From positions 56,735 through 117,831 of the forward strand of contig DIUZ01000024.1 in the NCBI GenBank assembly GCA_002423205.1: DNA of 61,097 bases, read 5' to 3'. This DNA comes from Micavibrio sp. UBA6145 (GTDB lineage Bacteria > Pseudomonadota > Alphaproteobacteria > Micavibrionales > UBA1664). The notes under the pieces were generated by a model. It had not been told where the DNA came from. It made no database searches and worked only from the letters and a program-made list of their open reading frames with translations. The position numbers were made by a program, and so were the translations under genes. Of the stretch, positions 35,745 through 45,497 are shown one piece after another. Position 1 is the first letter of the stretch, and each line of letters begins with the position of its first letter.

Positions 35745-37142
35745 ACGACACAGACATCCTGTCCCAGATCAAAGGCCTGACTGCTGACAGCCGCATGGTG
35801 CGGCGTGGGTGGCTGTTCGCGGCGCTTCAGGGGAAAATCGCGGATGGCCGTCTGTTTATTCAGGACGCGCTTATCAACGGTGCGTCGATTATTCTGGCAC
35901 CTGAGGGGACTGAACTTCCGGACGGTGCCGACGTCACCCTGATCACCGACCCCGATGCGCGCCGCCGCTTTGCGTTGCTGGCCGCCGGTTTTTATAAATT
36001 GCAGCCGCAAACGGTTGCGGCGGTAACGGGCACCAATGGCAAGACATCGACCGTTACCTTTGCATCGCAATTATGGGACGCGCTGGGCAAGACATCGGCC
36101 AGCCTTGGCACGCTTGGTATCGTATCGCGCATCACCATGAAAAAGGGCGGGCTGACCACGCCGGACCCGGTGCAGCTTCAGGCTGAACTGGCTGATCTGG
36201 CGGCGGCAGGCATTTCGCATCTGGCGATGGAAGCATCGAGCATCGGCATCGATCAGCGCCGTCTGGACGGCGTGAAATTATCGGCGGCGGCGTTTACCAA
36301 CCTGACACATGACCATCTGGATTATCACGGCACGATGGATGCGTATTTTGAATCCAAGGCGCGTCTGTTTGATACGCTGCTTCCCGCTGATGCCCCAGCG
36401 ATTTTGTATACGGATGATCCTTACGGCGAAAAACTCAGCCATATGATCAAGCAGCCGAAGATCCGCATCGGATCGGGCAAAGGCTGCGAAATCCGTGTCG
36501 ATAAGCAAACCCCTACACCTTTCGGCCAGATCCTGGACGTGACAGCAGCAGGCAATGCATATCGCATCAACCTGCCGCTGGTGGGATTGTTTCAGGGCAT
36601 CAATGCGCTGACGGCGGCGGGCATTGTCATGGGGACTGAAAAAATCGGCTTTGACGTGCTGGTGCCGCATCTTGAAAATCTGCGTGGTGTGCCCGGACGT
36701 CTGCAACTGGTGCCCGGCGCGCCGGTCTACGTTGATTACGCGCATACACCCCATGGCTTGGAGACCGTGCTTGAAGCCATCCGCCCGCATACGCAAGGTC
36801 GTCTTGTCGTGGTGTTCGGCTGCGGCGGGGACCGCGACAAGGGCAAGCGCCCGGTCATGGGCGGCATTGCTACGAAGCTTGCGGATCTTGCGATCATCAC
36901 GGACGACAACCCGCGGTCCGAAAATCCGGAAACCATCCGCGCGGAAATCCGTGCCGGTGCACCCAACGCCGCCGAAATCGGCGACCGCCGCACGGCTATC
37001 CGCGAAGCGATTGCGGGGCTTGATCCCGGCGATGTCCTTGTCATTGCGGGCAAGGGGCATGAGCAGGGGCAAATCATCAATTCAGAAATTCTGCCGTTCG
37101 ACGATGTTCAGGAAGCGGCTGACGCCATAGGAGAATTAAGAC

Positions 37143-37153
<11 letters not shown>
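35741..37153 (+). CDS. murE: UDP-MurNAc-tripeptide synthetase MurE (meso-DAP type)
   Basis: 470 aa. Adds the third residue to the UDP-MurNAc dipeptide. ATP loop TGTNGKTST (96-104), the HTPHGLE and GCGGDRDKGKRP motifs of Mur ligases, and DNPRSENP, whose DNPR motif indicates meso-diaminopimelate as substrate. Its substrate would be the dipeptide finished by MurD2/MurL (see those entries). The end overlaps mraY by 11 bases; murF, expected next, is absent here. Confidence 0.96.
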
Positions 37154-38228
<1,075 letters not shown>

Positions 38229-38251
38229 TTATCAGTATATTAGTTAGTAGT

Positions 38252-38280
38252 TTGTCGCCGGTACCGCTTCTTCATATAAT
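38252..38280 (+). promoter_or_regulatory. Near-consensus promoter of murL-murD2
   Basis: TTGTCG (38252-38257), 17-base spacer, TATAAT (38275-38280). The murL ATG is at 38290, 10 bases after the -10, so the transcript is leaderless or has only a few bases of leader. It lies in an AT-rich 61-base gap inside the otherwise tightly packed division cluster. Confidence 0.72.
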
Positions 38281-38289
38281 ATAGGGTCT

Positions 38290-39588
38290 ATGGACTTCAT
38301 TTTCGAAAGCTATGCCTTTGATGCCAAGACCGGGGTTTTAAAACTCGGTTATGCATACAGTGATGGCACCAAATTTACGGAAACATTGACGTTTCCGACG
38401 CCGGTGCCTGCGCATAATGCGGAAGCCGCTGACCGTCTGTTCCGCCTGCTGCTGCTTATGTCCGGCGTCAGTTATTACAAAGCCAAGATGCCGGAGCGCC
38501 TGATCTGCAAGGCGTTCAAAATGGATATCGCCACATCGACATGGATGAAAAAGGTCTATGCGCTGGGCCTGGCTGAATTCGCCTTCAAGAATAATGTTAA
38601 ATTGAACCTCCAGTTCGAGCAGGGGCTGGCCGCGCCGCCCAAGCCGCTTGAGCTGAACCTTCCCAACAAGATTTTGATCCCGGTTGGCGGCGGCAAGGAT
38701 TCGATCGTCACGCTTGAGATGCTGCGCGACATGAACCCGACCCTGTTCGCGGTCGGCGGTCCCGGCGGTGCTGCGCAACCGATTGCGGATACGATCAAGG
38801 TCGCGGGCATGCCGTCGGTCTATGTGTCCCGCGTGCTGTCGCCCAACCTGATGGAGATGAATGCCGCCGGCGCATTGAACGGTCATGTGCCGATCACGGG
38901 GATTATCAGCGTCATCGCATTGTGCTGCGCGGTGCTTTACGGATTTGATACGGTCGTCATGTCGAATGAGGCATCGGCCAGCGCGTCGAACTTCGACGGC
39001 GTAAACCACCAGTACAGCAAATCATTTGAATTTGAACTGGCGCTGGATGACTGGGTCAAAACCCATGTCGGTCCGGGCTTGCGTTATCTGTCGTTCCTGC
39101 GTCCTGTCACAGAAGTTGCCATTGCGCGCAAATTCACGCGCATGAGCCAGTATCATAATGTTTTCCGCAGCTGTAATACCGCGTTCAAACAGGACGAGGC
39201 CGCACGCGGTACCAAATGGTGCTGCAACTGTCCGAAATGCCGTTTCGTGTTCCTGGTGCTTGCGCCGTTCATGGACAAACAAAACCTGATCGATATTTTC
39301 GGCAAAAATATGCTGGACGATTCCACGCAGCTTAAGGGTTACGAAGAACTGACCGGCGTTTCCGGCGTGAAGCCGTTTGAATGCGTGGGCGAAATCGAAG
39401 AAAGCGCCGCCACGATAGAACGACTGGCATCCATGCGGTACTGGCAGGATGATATCGTCGTTGAATTCATTCAGCGTAAAATCAGCAGCCCGGATTTTGA
39501 ATTCCTGTTCCGCCTGAATTCCAAACACGCGTTGCCATTCCCGTATCTTGAGCGCCTTGATGCCGATAAAAAACCACCTAGACGGTAA
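38290..39588 (+). CDS. murL: MurL-type UDP-MurNAc-L-Ala-L-Glu epimerase
   Basis: 432 aa. MurL, first described in Xanthomonas, uses ATP to turn the terminal L-Glu of UDP-MurNAc-L-Ala-L-Glu into D-Glu, making MurI unnecessary. The sequence has a PP-loop ATP site, ILIPVGGGKDSIVT (GGGKDS at 133-138), as expected for an adenylating enzyme, SNEASASASNFDGVNHQYS in the middle, and a Cys cluster WCCNCPKCRFV (C311, C312, C314, C317). The naming rests on these motifs, the size, and above all the place directly before a short MurD of the MurD2 type. A different PP-loop function remains possible. It has its own promoter and overlaps murD2 by 29 bases. Confidence 0.82.
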   Translation: MDFIFESYAFDAKTGVLKLGYAYSDGTKFTETLTFPTPVPAHNAEAADRLFRLLLLMSGVSYYKAKMPERLICKAFKMDIATSTWMKKVYALGLAEFAFKNNVKLNLQFEQGLAAPPKPLELNLPNKILIPVGGGKDSIVTLEMLRDMNPTLFAVGGPGGAAQPIADTIKVAGMPSVYVSRVLSPNLMEMNAAGALNGHVPITGIISVIALCCAVLYGFDTVVMSNEASASASNFDGVNHQYSKSFEFELALDDWVKTHVGPGLRYLSFLRPVTEVAIARKFTRMSQYHNVFRSCNTAFKQDEAARGTKWCCNCPKCRFVFLVLAPFMDKQNLIDIFGKNMLDDSTQLKGYEELTGVSGVKPFECVGEIEESAATIERLASMRYWQDDIVVEFIQRKISSPDFEFLFRLNSKHALPFPYLERLDADKKPPRR

Positions 39589-40741
39589 AAACATCGTCAT
39601 TTGGGGGACTGGACGTGAAGGCAATGCGGCGGCGGCGTTTATTCGCAAATCCCTGCCTGACGCGCGTATCACCTTTGTCGATGAGGCCACGGGCGGCGAT
39701 ATCGCGCCGACGCTGAAAGGCGCGGATATCATCGTCAAATCGCCGGGCGTGAGCCTGTACCACCCGCTGCTTAAGGGTAAATACGTTACATCGCTGATGA
39801 ATTTGTGGTTCGAGCAGCCGCACACCGTCAAAACCATCTGTATCACCGGCACCAAGGGTAAAAGCACTACATCGTCGCTGCTCGGCCATGTGCTGAATGT
39901 CATGGGCAGGAAAACGGCGGTGCTGGGCAATATCGGCGTGCCGATCAGCGAAGCGCCGGATGATGTCGACTATCTTGTGATTGAAACATCCAGCTATCAG
40001 GCCGCCAATTTTGACCAGCAATGCGATATCGCGGCGGTGACGTCGCTGTATCCCGAGCATCTGGACTGGCACGGTGAATGGGATATCTATGCGCGCGACA
40101 AGCTGCATCTGCTGGGGCAGGCGGATATCCGTATTATCAGCCCGCAGGTGAAAAAGACCGGGGTGCCTGTACCGCGTGACTGCATCATTGCGGACGCGGT
40201 GGTTGAAAAAATTCCCAATGAATACCTGTCGCGCACGCATAATCTGGCGAATGTGGCCATTGTGCTGGAAATCATCCGTGCGCTTGGCATCGACCGCGAC
40301 GCGGCGATTGCCGCCATGGCGGATTTCAAGGGCCTGCCGCATCGCCAGCAGGAACTGGGTACTAAAAACGGTATCCTTTATGTCGACGATTCCATTGCGA
40401 CCACGCCGCAGGCGGCGATGGCGGCGATGGATGTTTACCGGGGACGTTCCATCACCCTGATTGCGGGCGGGTATGACCGGGGCATCGATTACGCGCCACT
40501 GATTGATTATATCAAAGCCAATGCCATACCCACGGTCATCGGGCTCGGCCCCAGCGGCGTGCGCATCCTGCAGGAGGTGCCGGGTCAGCTTGCGGTCGAT
40601 ATGACGCAGGCGGTCCATCTGGCGAGGGAGGCCACACCGGCGGGCGGCGTGATTTTACTGTCGCCGGCAGCGCCCAGCTTTGGTCTTTTCAAGAATTATA
40701 TTGAGCGCGGCGCGGCATTTGCCAAAGAAAGCGGCTTCTAG
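39560..40741 (+). CDS. murD2: UDP-MurNAc-L-alanine-glutamate ligase, MurD2 type
   Basis: 393 aa from the ATG at 39560, some 50 residues shorter than standard MurD. Opens with NIVIWGTGREGNAAA in place of the usual GxGxTG; ATP loop TGTKGKSTTS (96-105); VIETSSYQ; and the C-terminal LSPAAPSFGLFKNYIERG. E. coli MurD binds D-Glu with Ser415 and Phe422; here the Ser is kept and the Phe is Tyr. These traits and coupling to murL favour MurD2, which adds L-Glu instead of D-Glu. An ordinary MurD cannot be fully ruled out by sequence reading. ftsW follows after 29 bases. Confidence 0.85.
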   Translation: MPIKNHLDGKNIVIWGTGREGNAAAAFIRKSLPDARITFVDEATGGDIAPTLKGADIIVKSPGVSLYHPLLKGKYVTSLMNLWFEQPHTVKTICITGTKGKSTTSSLLGHVLNVMGRKTAVLGNIGVPISEAPDDVDYLVIETSSYQAANFDQQCDIAAVTSLYPEHLDWHGEWDIYARDKLHLLGQADIRIISPQVKKTGVPVPRDCIIADAVVEKIPNEYLSRTHNLANVAIVLEIIRALGIDRDAAIAAMADFKGLPHRQQELGTKNGILYVDDSIATTPQAAMAAMDVYRGRSITLIAGGYDRGIDYAPLIDYIKANAIPTVIGLGPSGVRILQEVPGQLAVDMTQAVHLAREATPAGGVILLSPAAPSFGLFKNYIERGAAFAKESGF

Positions 40742-40770
40742 GAAGCCCGCAAATCGGCGACACTTGCCAT

Positions 40771-41925
40771 ATGGCAGTGTTAAGCGCAGATGATCGTTCA
40801 CATTTGGGTCGGTGGTGGTGGTCGGTCGACCGGCCGCTTCTGGCGGCCATGTTGATTCTGGCGGCTCTGGGGGTGGGACTTGTGGCATCTGCAAGCCCAG
40901 CCGTCGCCACGCGTATCGGCGTTACGCCCCTGCATTTCATCATCCGTCATGTCGTGTTCATGATCCCGGCGATCGGGGTCATGTTTTTGTGCTCGATGCT
41001 CAGCGCCAAGCAGATCTGGCGGCTGGCAACACTGGTGGGCGGTATCGGTCTGTTTGGTGTTCTTGTGTCCCTGTTCGCGGGGGTTGAGGTCAAGGGCGCG
41101 ACGCGCTGGGTTTCGCTGGCCGGGTTTTCGGTACAGCCGTCGGAATTCCTCAAGCCTTGTTTTGTGGTGTTCGCGGGCTGGCTTCTGGCAAGGCAGAAAA
41201 CGACGGAAGGTTTTCCCGGCCTTATTTTGGCATTCGGTCTGTACATTGGCGTCGTCACCTTGCTGATGGCGCAGCCCGATCTGGGCATGACCATCCTGGT
41301 GACGGGTACGTTTTTTGCGATGATCTTCCTTGCGGGTTGCCCCTTGCGGTACATCGTGATGATGGTTTTGGGCGGCGTCTTGTGCCTTGTGGCGGTGTAT
41401 TTCACCTTCGGCCACGTGCAAAGCCGTATCGACCGTTTCATCAATCCCGATAGCGGCGACACGTACCAGGTCGACCGTTCGCTTGAGGCGTTTGCCAGCG
41501 GCGGTTTGTTCGGCACGGGGCCCGGCGCGGGGCAGGTAAAAAAACAACTGCCTGACGCGCATGCCGACTTCATCTTTTCGGTCGCGGCGGAAGAACTGGG
41601 CATGATCTTTACCGTCCTGATGACGGGTCTGTATGCGTTTATCATCCTGCGCGGGTTTCAGCGCCTGCGTGCCGGTAATTCGGTGTTCGCAATGCTGGGC
41701 GGCGGCGGGTTGCTGGTGATGTTGGGATTTCAGGCCTGCATCCATATGGGATCGGCCACGCAGTTGCTGCCCGCCAAGGGTATGACATTACCGCTGGTCT
41801 CGTACGGCGGCTCGTCACTCGTGGCTGTGGGCATGACAATGGGTATTATTCTGGCATTAACCAAGGGACAAGGTACACGTCGACATGATTTCCGCTGGAA
41901 ACCAGCCGCCGGCAGTGAGTTCTGA
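40771..41925 (+). CDS. ftsW: Peptidoglycan glycosyltransferase FtsW
   Basis: 384 aa SEDS-family polymerase for septal peptidoglycan, working with FtsI. About ten membrane segments. Marks: GATRWVSLAGFSVQPSEFLK (the catalytic Asp loop is further in), AQPDLGMTILV, GTGPGAGQVKKQLPDAHADF, and LVSYGGSSL near the end. The murG ATG follows its stop after one base. Confidence 0.96.
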   Translation: MAVLSADDRSHLGRWWWSVDRPLLAAMLILAALGVGLVASASPAVATRIGVTPLHFIIRHVVFMIPAIGVMFLCSMLSAKQIWRLATLVGGIGLFGVLVSLFAGVEVKGATRWVSLAGFSVQPSEFLKPCFVVFAGWLLARQKTTEGFPGLILAFGLYIGVVTLLMAQPDLGMTILVTGTFFAMIFLAGCPLRYIVMMVLGGVLCLVAVYFTFGHVQSRIDRFINPDSGDTYQVDRSLEAFASGGLFGTGPGAGQVKKQLPDAHADFIFSVAAEELGMIFTVLMTGLYAFIILRGFQRLRAGNSVFAMLGGGGLLVMLGFQACIHMGSATQLLPAKGMTLPLVSYGGSSLVAVGMTMGIILALTKGQGTRRHDFRWKPAAGSEF

Positions 41926-41926
41926 C

Positions 41927-43012
41927 ATGAATTCAGAAACACATTCCGGCACCGTCGTATTAAGCGCGGGTGGTACGGGCGGGCATATGTTCCCGGCCTT
42001 TGCGCTTGCGCGTGAATTGCAGGCGCGTGGCCTGTCTGTCGTCATGGTTACCGATGCGCGCGGCGCAAAGTACAAAGAACAATATCCGGATATTCCGTTT
42101 CATGTCGTGCGCGCAGAAACGCTGCGTGCCGGTGTTGTCGCCAAATTGCGACTGCTGCTTGATCTGGCCGTTGGTACGGGGCAGGCGATGGTGTTGTTGC
42201 GCAAACTCAAACCCCGCGCGGTGGTGGGGTTTGGCGGATATCCGTCTTTCCCCAGTGTGATCGCGGCGCAGGTGCTGGGCATTCCAACGCTGGTGCATGA
42301 ACAGAACGCCGTTCTGGGCAAGGCCAACAAGCTGGTTGCGGGGCTTGCCAGGAAAATTGCGCTGTCGCTGCCCGATCTGGATGCCATACCCAAAGCATGG
42401 CGCGCTAAAACCATTGTTACCGGCAACCCGGTGCGTGCCGACATCGCGGCGATCAGCCATTACGCGCCGCCGGAAGGCATTTTTCGCATTCTGGTGCTGG
42501 GCGGATCACAGGGCGCATCCGTGTTTTCGAAAACCGTGCCGGAAGCCATCGGCATGTTGCCGGAAGACAAGCGCAAGGCTGTTTCGGTGGTTCAGCAATG
42601 CCGCGCCAATGATATCGCCATGTGCCGCCATGCGTATGACGTTCTGGGTATCAACGCGCGTCTTGAAAGTTTCATCGTCGACGTGCCGGCGCAGCTGGCG
42701 TTTTGCCATGTGCTGATCGCGCGTTCCGGCGCGAGCACGGTGACGGAAGCCGGCGTCGCCGGGCGGCCGGCGATTTTCGTGCCGTACCCGCACCACAAGG
42801 ACCAGCAGCAACTGGTCAATGCCAATGTGCTGGTCAAGGCGGGGGCCGCCATCGTTCTGGACGAACGGACCATGACCGCCAGGGCGCTTTCGAAAGAACT
42901 TGAAAAACTGATGTCAAATCCGGCACATTTGGCCGAAATGGCGGCAAATGCGCGGAAAACCCTGGTTTCGGACGCTGCGAAACGCCTTGCCGATGCCGTT
43001 ATAGCTTTGTAA
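41927..43012 (+). CDS. murG: UDP-GlcNAc:lipid I GlcNAc transferase MurG
   Basis: 361 aa from the ATG at 41927; an earlier in-frame ATG at 41885 would overlap ftsW by 41 bases. GT28 glycosyltransferase at the inner membrane making lipid II. Motifs: SAGGTGGHMFPAFALA, VGFGGYPSFP, VHEQNAVLGKANKL, VLGGSQGA, and ARSGASTVTEAG. The stop codon lies inside a perfect 12-bp hairpin. Confidence 0.97.
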   Translation: MNSETHSGTVVLSAGGTGGHMFPAFALARELQARGLSVVMVTDARGAKYKEQYPDIPFHVVRAETLRAGVVAKLRLLLDLAVGTGQAMVLLRKLKPRAVVGFGGYPSFPSVIAAQVLGIPTLVHEQNAVLGKANKLVAGLARKIALSLPDLDAIPKAWRAKTIVTGNPVRADIAAISHYAPPEGIFRILVLGGSQGASVFSKTVPEAIGMLPEDKRKAVSVVQQCRANDIAMCRHAYDVLGINARLESFIVDVPAQLAFCHVLIARSGASTVTEAGVAGRPAIFVPYPHHKDQQQLVNANVLVKAGAAIVLDERTMTARALSKELEKLMSNPAHLAEMAANARKTLVSDAAKRLADAVIAL

Positions 43013-43023
43013 AAGCTATAACG
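42997..43023. other. Perfect hairpin covering the murG stop codon
   Basis: CGTTATAGCTTT / AAAGCTATAACG, 12 bp with a 3-base loop; the murG TAA is at the loop edge. No T-run follows, so it is not a standard terminator. It may protect the 3' end of the upstream mRNA or attenuate entry into murC, 79 bases further. Confidence 0.6.
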
Positions 43024-43101
43024 GGGTGTTTGGTCGGTTTTGCTTACCAAAACATCCATTAGATCGGCCTTTAAAATCAGGGCCATATAAAAGGATTTCT
43101 T

Positions 43102-44544
43102 ATGAGTTTTATGCCCCGTGACATCGGCGCGCTTCACTTTGTCGGCATTGGCGGTATCGGCATGTCCGGTATTGCCGAGATGCTGGCCGGTCTTGGTTAT
43201 ACCGTGCAGGGTTCGGATGCGGTGGAATCCGCGAACACGAAACGCCTGTCCGCCAAGGGCATTCAGGTCATGATCGGCCATCACGGCGGCAACCTGATGA
43301 CCGCCGACAACAAGATGCCTGCCGTCGTGGTCGTGTCGACCGCGATTAAACAGGACAACCCGGAACTTGAAGAAGCCGTGCGCAACAGCATCCCGGTTGT
43401 GCACCGTGCCGAAATGCTGGCTGAACTGATGCGTCTGAAATGGTCCATCGGCATTGCCGGTACGCATGGCAAGACCACAACGACCTCGATGGTCGGCGCA
43501 ATGCTGGAGGCGGGCGGCATGGATCCGACCGTCATCAACGGCGGTATCGTCAATTCCTATGGCACCAACACGCGCCAGGGTAAGTCGCAGTGGATGGTGG
43601 TGGAGACGGATGAAAGCGATGGGTCTTTCATCTCGCTGCCCCTGAATGCGGGCGTCATTACCAATATCGATCCCGAGCATCTGGACCATTACGGGTCGTT
43701 CGCCGCGCTGAAAGCGGCATTTGCGATGTTTGTGCAGAATTTGCCGTTTTACGGTTTTGCGGTGCTGTGCGCGGATCACCGCGATGTGCGCGAACTGATC
43801 CCGCAACTGATCAACCGCCGGATTATTTCATACGGTTTTGCCCCGGATGCGCAGGTGCGCGCGACGGAAGTCGATCTGCGCGCCGATGGCTGTACATTCG
43901 ATGTCACGATTTCGGGTTCCGTGCTCAAAGGCGAAGACCAGTTGTTCAAATCCATGCGTATCAATGTGCCGGGCAGGCATAATGTGCAAAACTGCCTTGC
44001 CGCGATTGGCGTGGGCATTGCGCTGGGCATGGGGGAAGACCAGATCCGTGCAGGGCTTGAAAGCTTTGCCGGCGTGAAACGCCGTTTCACCAATGCGGGC
44101 GTTGTGAACGGCATCACCGTGATCGACGATTACGCCCACCACCCGGTTGAGATACGCACGGTGCTGGCGACCGCAAAAACGGTTACCAAGGGTAAGATTT
44201 ACGCGGTGATGCAGCCGCACCGTTATTCGCGCCTGTCCAATCTGATGGATGATTTCGCGGCGTGCTTTGTCGATGCCGATACGGTCATTATTTCAGATGT
44301 GTATACCGCCGGTGAAAAACCGATTGAAGGCGCGGACCGTGACGGTCTGGTTGCCGCCACGCGCAAGCGCGGTCATCCGGATGTGCATGCGCTGGAAAGC
44401 CCCGAACAATTGGCGGCATTGCTGGCTGAACGTGTGAAACCGGGCGATATGGTTGTCTGTCTTGGTGCCGGGTCTATCACGACATGGGCACATGCGCTGC
44501 CCGCGCAGCTTGAGCCGCTGCTCGCCAATCAGAAGGCTGCATAA
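43102..44544 (+). CDS. murC: UDP-MurNAc-L-alanine ligase MurC
   Basis: 480 aa. Adds L-Ala to UDP-MurNAc, the first stem-peptide step. HFVGIGGIGMSGIAEML at the start, ATP loop GTHGKTTTTS (120-129), NIDPEHLDHYG, and DDYAHHPVEI. Standard length and motifs, in contrast to the unusual MurD2, MurF and Ddl here. AAAAGGATTTC is the ribosome binding site. Its stop overlaps the murB start (TAATG). Confidence 0.97.
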   Translation: MSFMPRDIGALHFVGIGGIGMSGIAEMLAGLGYTVQGSDAVESANTKRLSAKGIQVMIGHHGGNLMTADNKMPAVVVVSTAIKQDNPELEEAVRNSIPVVHRAEMLAELMRLKWSIGIAGTHGKTTTTSMVGAMLEAGGMDPTVINGGIVNSYGTNTRQGKSQWMVVETDESDGSFISLPLNAGVITNIDPEHLDHYGSFAALKAAFAMFVQNLPFYGFAVLCADHRDVRELIPQLINRRIISYGFAPDAQVRATEVDLRADGCTFDVTISGSVLKGEDQLFKSMRINVPGRHNVQNCLAAIGVGIALGMGEDQIRAGLESFAGVKRRFTNAGVVNGITVIDDYAHHPVEIRTVLATAKTVTKGKIYAVMQPHRYSRLSNLMDDFAACFVDADTVIISDVYTAGEKPIEGADRDGLVAATRKRGHPDVHALESPEQLAALLAERVKPGDMVVCLGAGSITTWAHALPAQLEPLLANQKAA

Positions 44545-45497
44545 TGCTGACGCGTCTGCCACCGGTCCGTGGCCGGTACACGGAACAGACGCCGCTTGGC
44601 GATACGTCGTGGTTTCGTTGCGGCGGCAAGGCGGAAGTATTGTTCAAACCTGCCGATTTCAACGATCTTGTCGATTTTTTAAAGGGCTGCCCCGAAGACA
44701 TCCCGGTCACTGTGCTGGGTGTGTGTTCCAATGTCATCATCCGTGACGGCGGCATCAAGGGTGTGGTTATCAAACTGGGCGGACCATTCGCAGAAATCGA
44801 TGTCGATGCCAAAACCGGCGTGGTCAGTGCGGGCGCGGCGGCGCTTGATTTCAACGTTGCCATCATGGCGCAGCGTGCGGGGCGTACAGGTCTGGAATTT
44901 TTCTCCGGCATTCCGGGGTCGATCGGCGGGGCGCTGCGCATGAACGCGGGGGCTTATGGCCGCGAGACCGTGGACGTCCTGATCGAAGCCACGACCATCG
45001 ACCGTTATGGATGTGTGCGTCATTACAAGCCGAGCGAAATGGATATGAGTTACCGTTTCAACGGTATTCCTGAGAATTTCATTTTCACCAGCGCGCGCTT
45101 TGCGACCAGTGAAGATACGCCGGAAGCGATTGAGGCGCGTATGGCCGAGATCAAGGAAAAACGTACCAGCAGCCAGCCGATCCGCGCCAAGACGGGCGGG
45201 TCAACCTTCGCCAACCCGACGCCGGGCGAACTGGCCAATCTGGGGATGGAGCCGATCAAGGCGTGGCAGATGATTGATAAGGCGGGTTGCCGTGGCCTGA
45301 CCATAGGCGGCGCGCAGATGTCTGATCTGCACTGCAACTTCATGCTGAATACCGGCAATGCGACTTCGGCTGATCTTGAGATGCTGGGCGAGGAAGTCCG
45401 CCGCCGCGTGAAGGATATGTTCGGCTACGAACTGCGCTGGGAAATCAAACGCATCGGCGTTTCAGCCGATGAAATTCCCGTTGTCGGTAACGCTTAA
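44544..45497 (+). CDS. murB: UDP-N-acetylenolpyruvoylglucosamine reductase MurB
   Basis: 317 aa FAD enzyme that finishes UDP-MurNAc. DTSWFRCGGKAEVLFKP at the start, FFSGIPGSIGGALRMNAGAYG for FAD, GGSTFANPTPGELANLG with the catalytic Ser of the type II enzymes, and IGGAQMSDLHCNFMLN. Type II form (no Tyr loop). Its 3' end overlaps the convergent murF by 4 bases. Confidence 0.96.
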   Translation: MLTRLPPVRGRYTEQTPLGDTSWFRCGGKAEVLFKPADFNDLVDFLKGCPEDIPVTVLGVCSNVIIRDGGIKGVVIKLGGPFAEIDVDAKTGVVSAGAAALDFNVAIMAQRAGRTGLEFFSGIPGSIGGALRMNAGAYGRETVDVLIEATTIDRYGCVRHYKPSEMDMSYRFNGIPENFIFTSARFATSEDTPEAIEARMAEIKEKRTSSQPIRAKTGGSTFANPTPGELANLGMEPIKAWQMIDKAGCRGLTIGGAQMSDLHCNFMLNTGNATSADLEMLGEEVRRRVKDMFGYELRWEIKRIGVSADEIPVVGNA

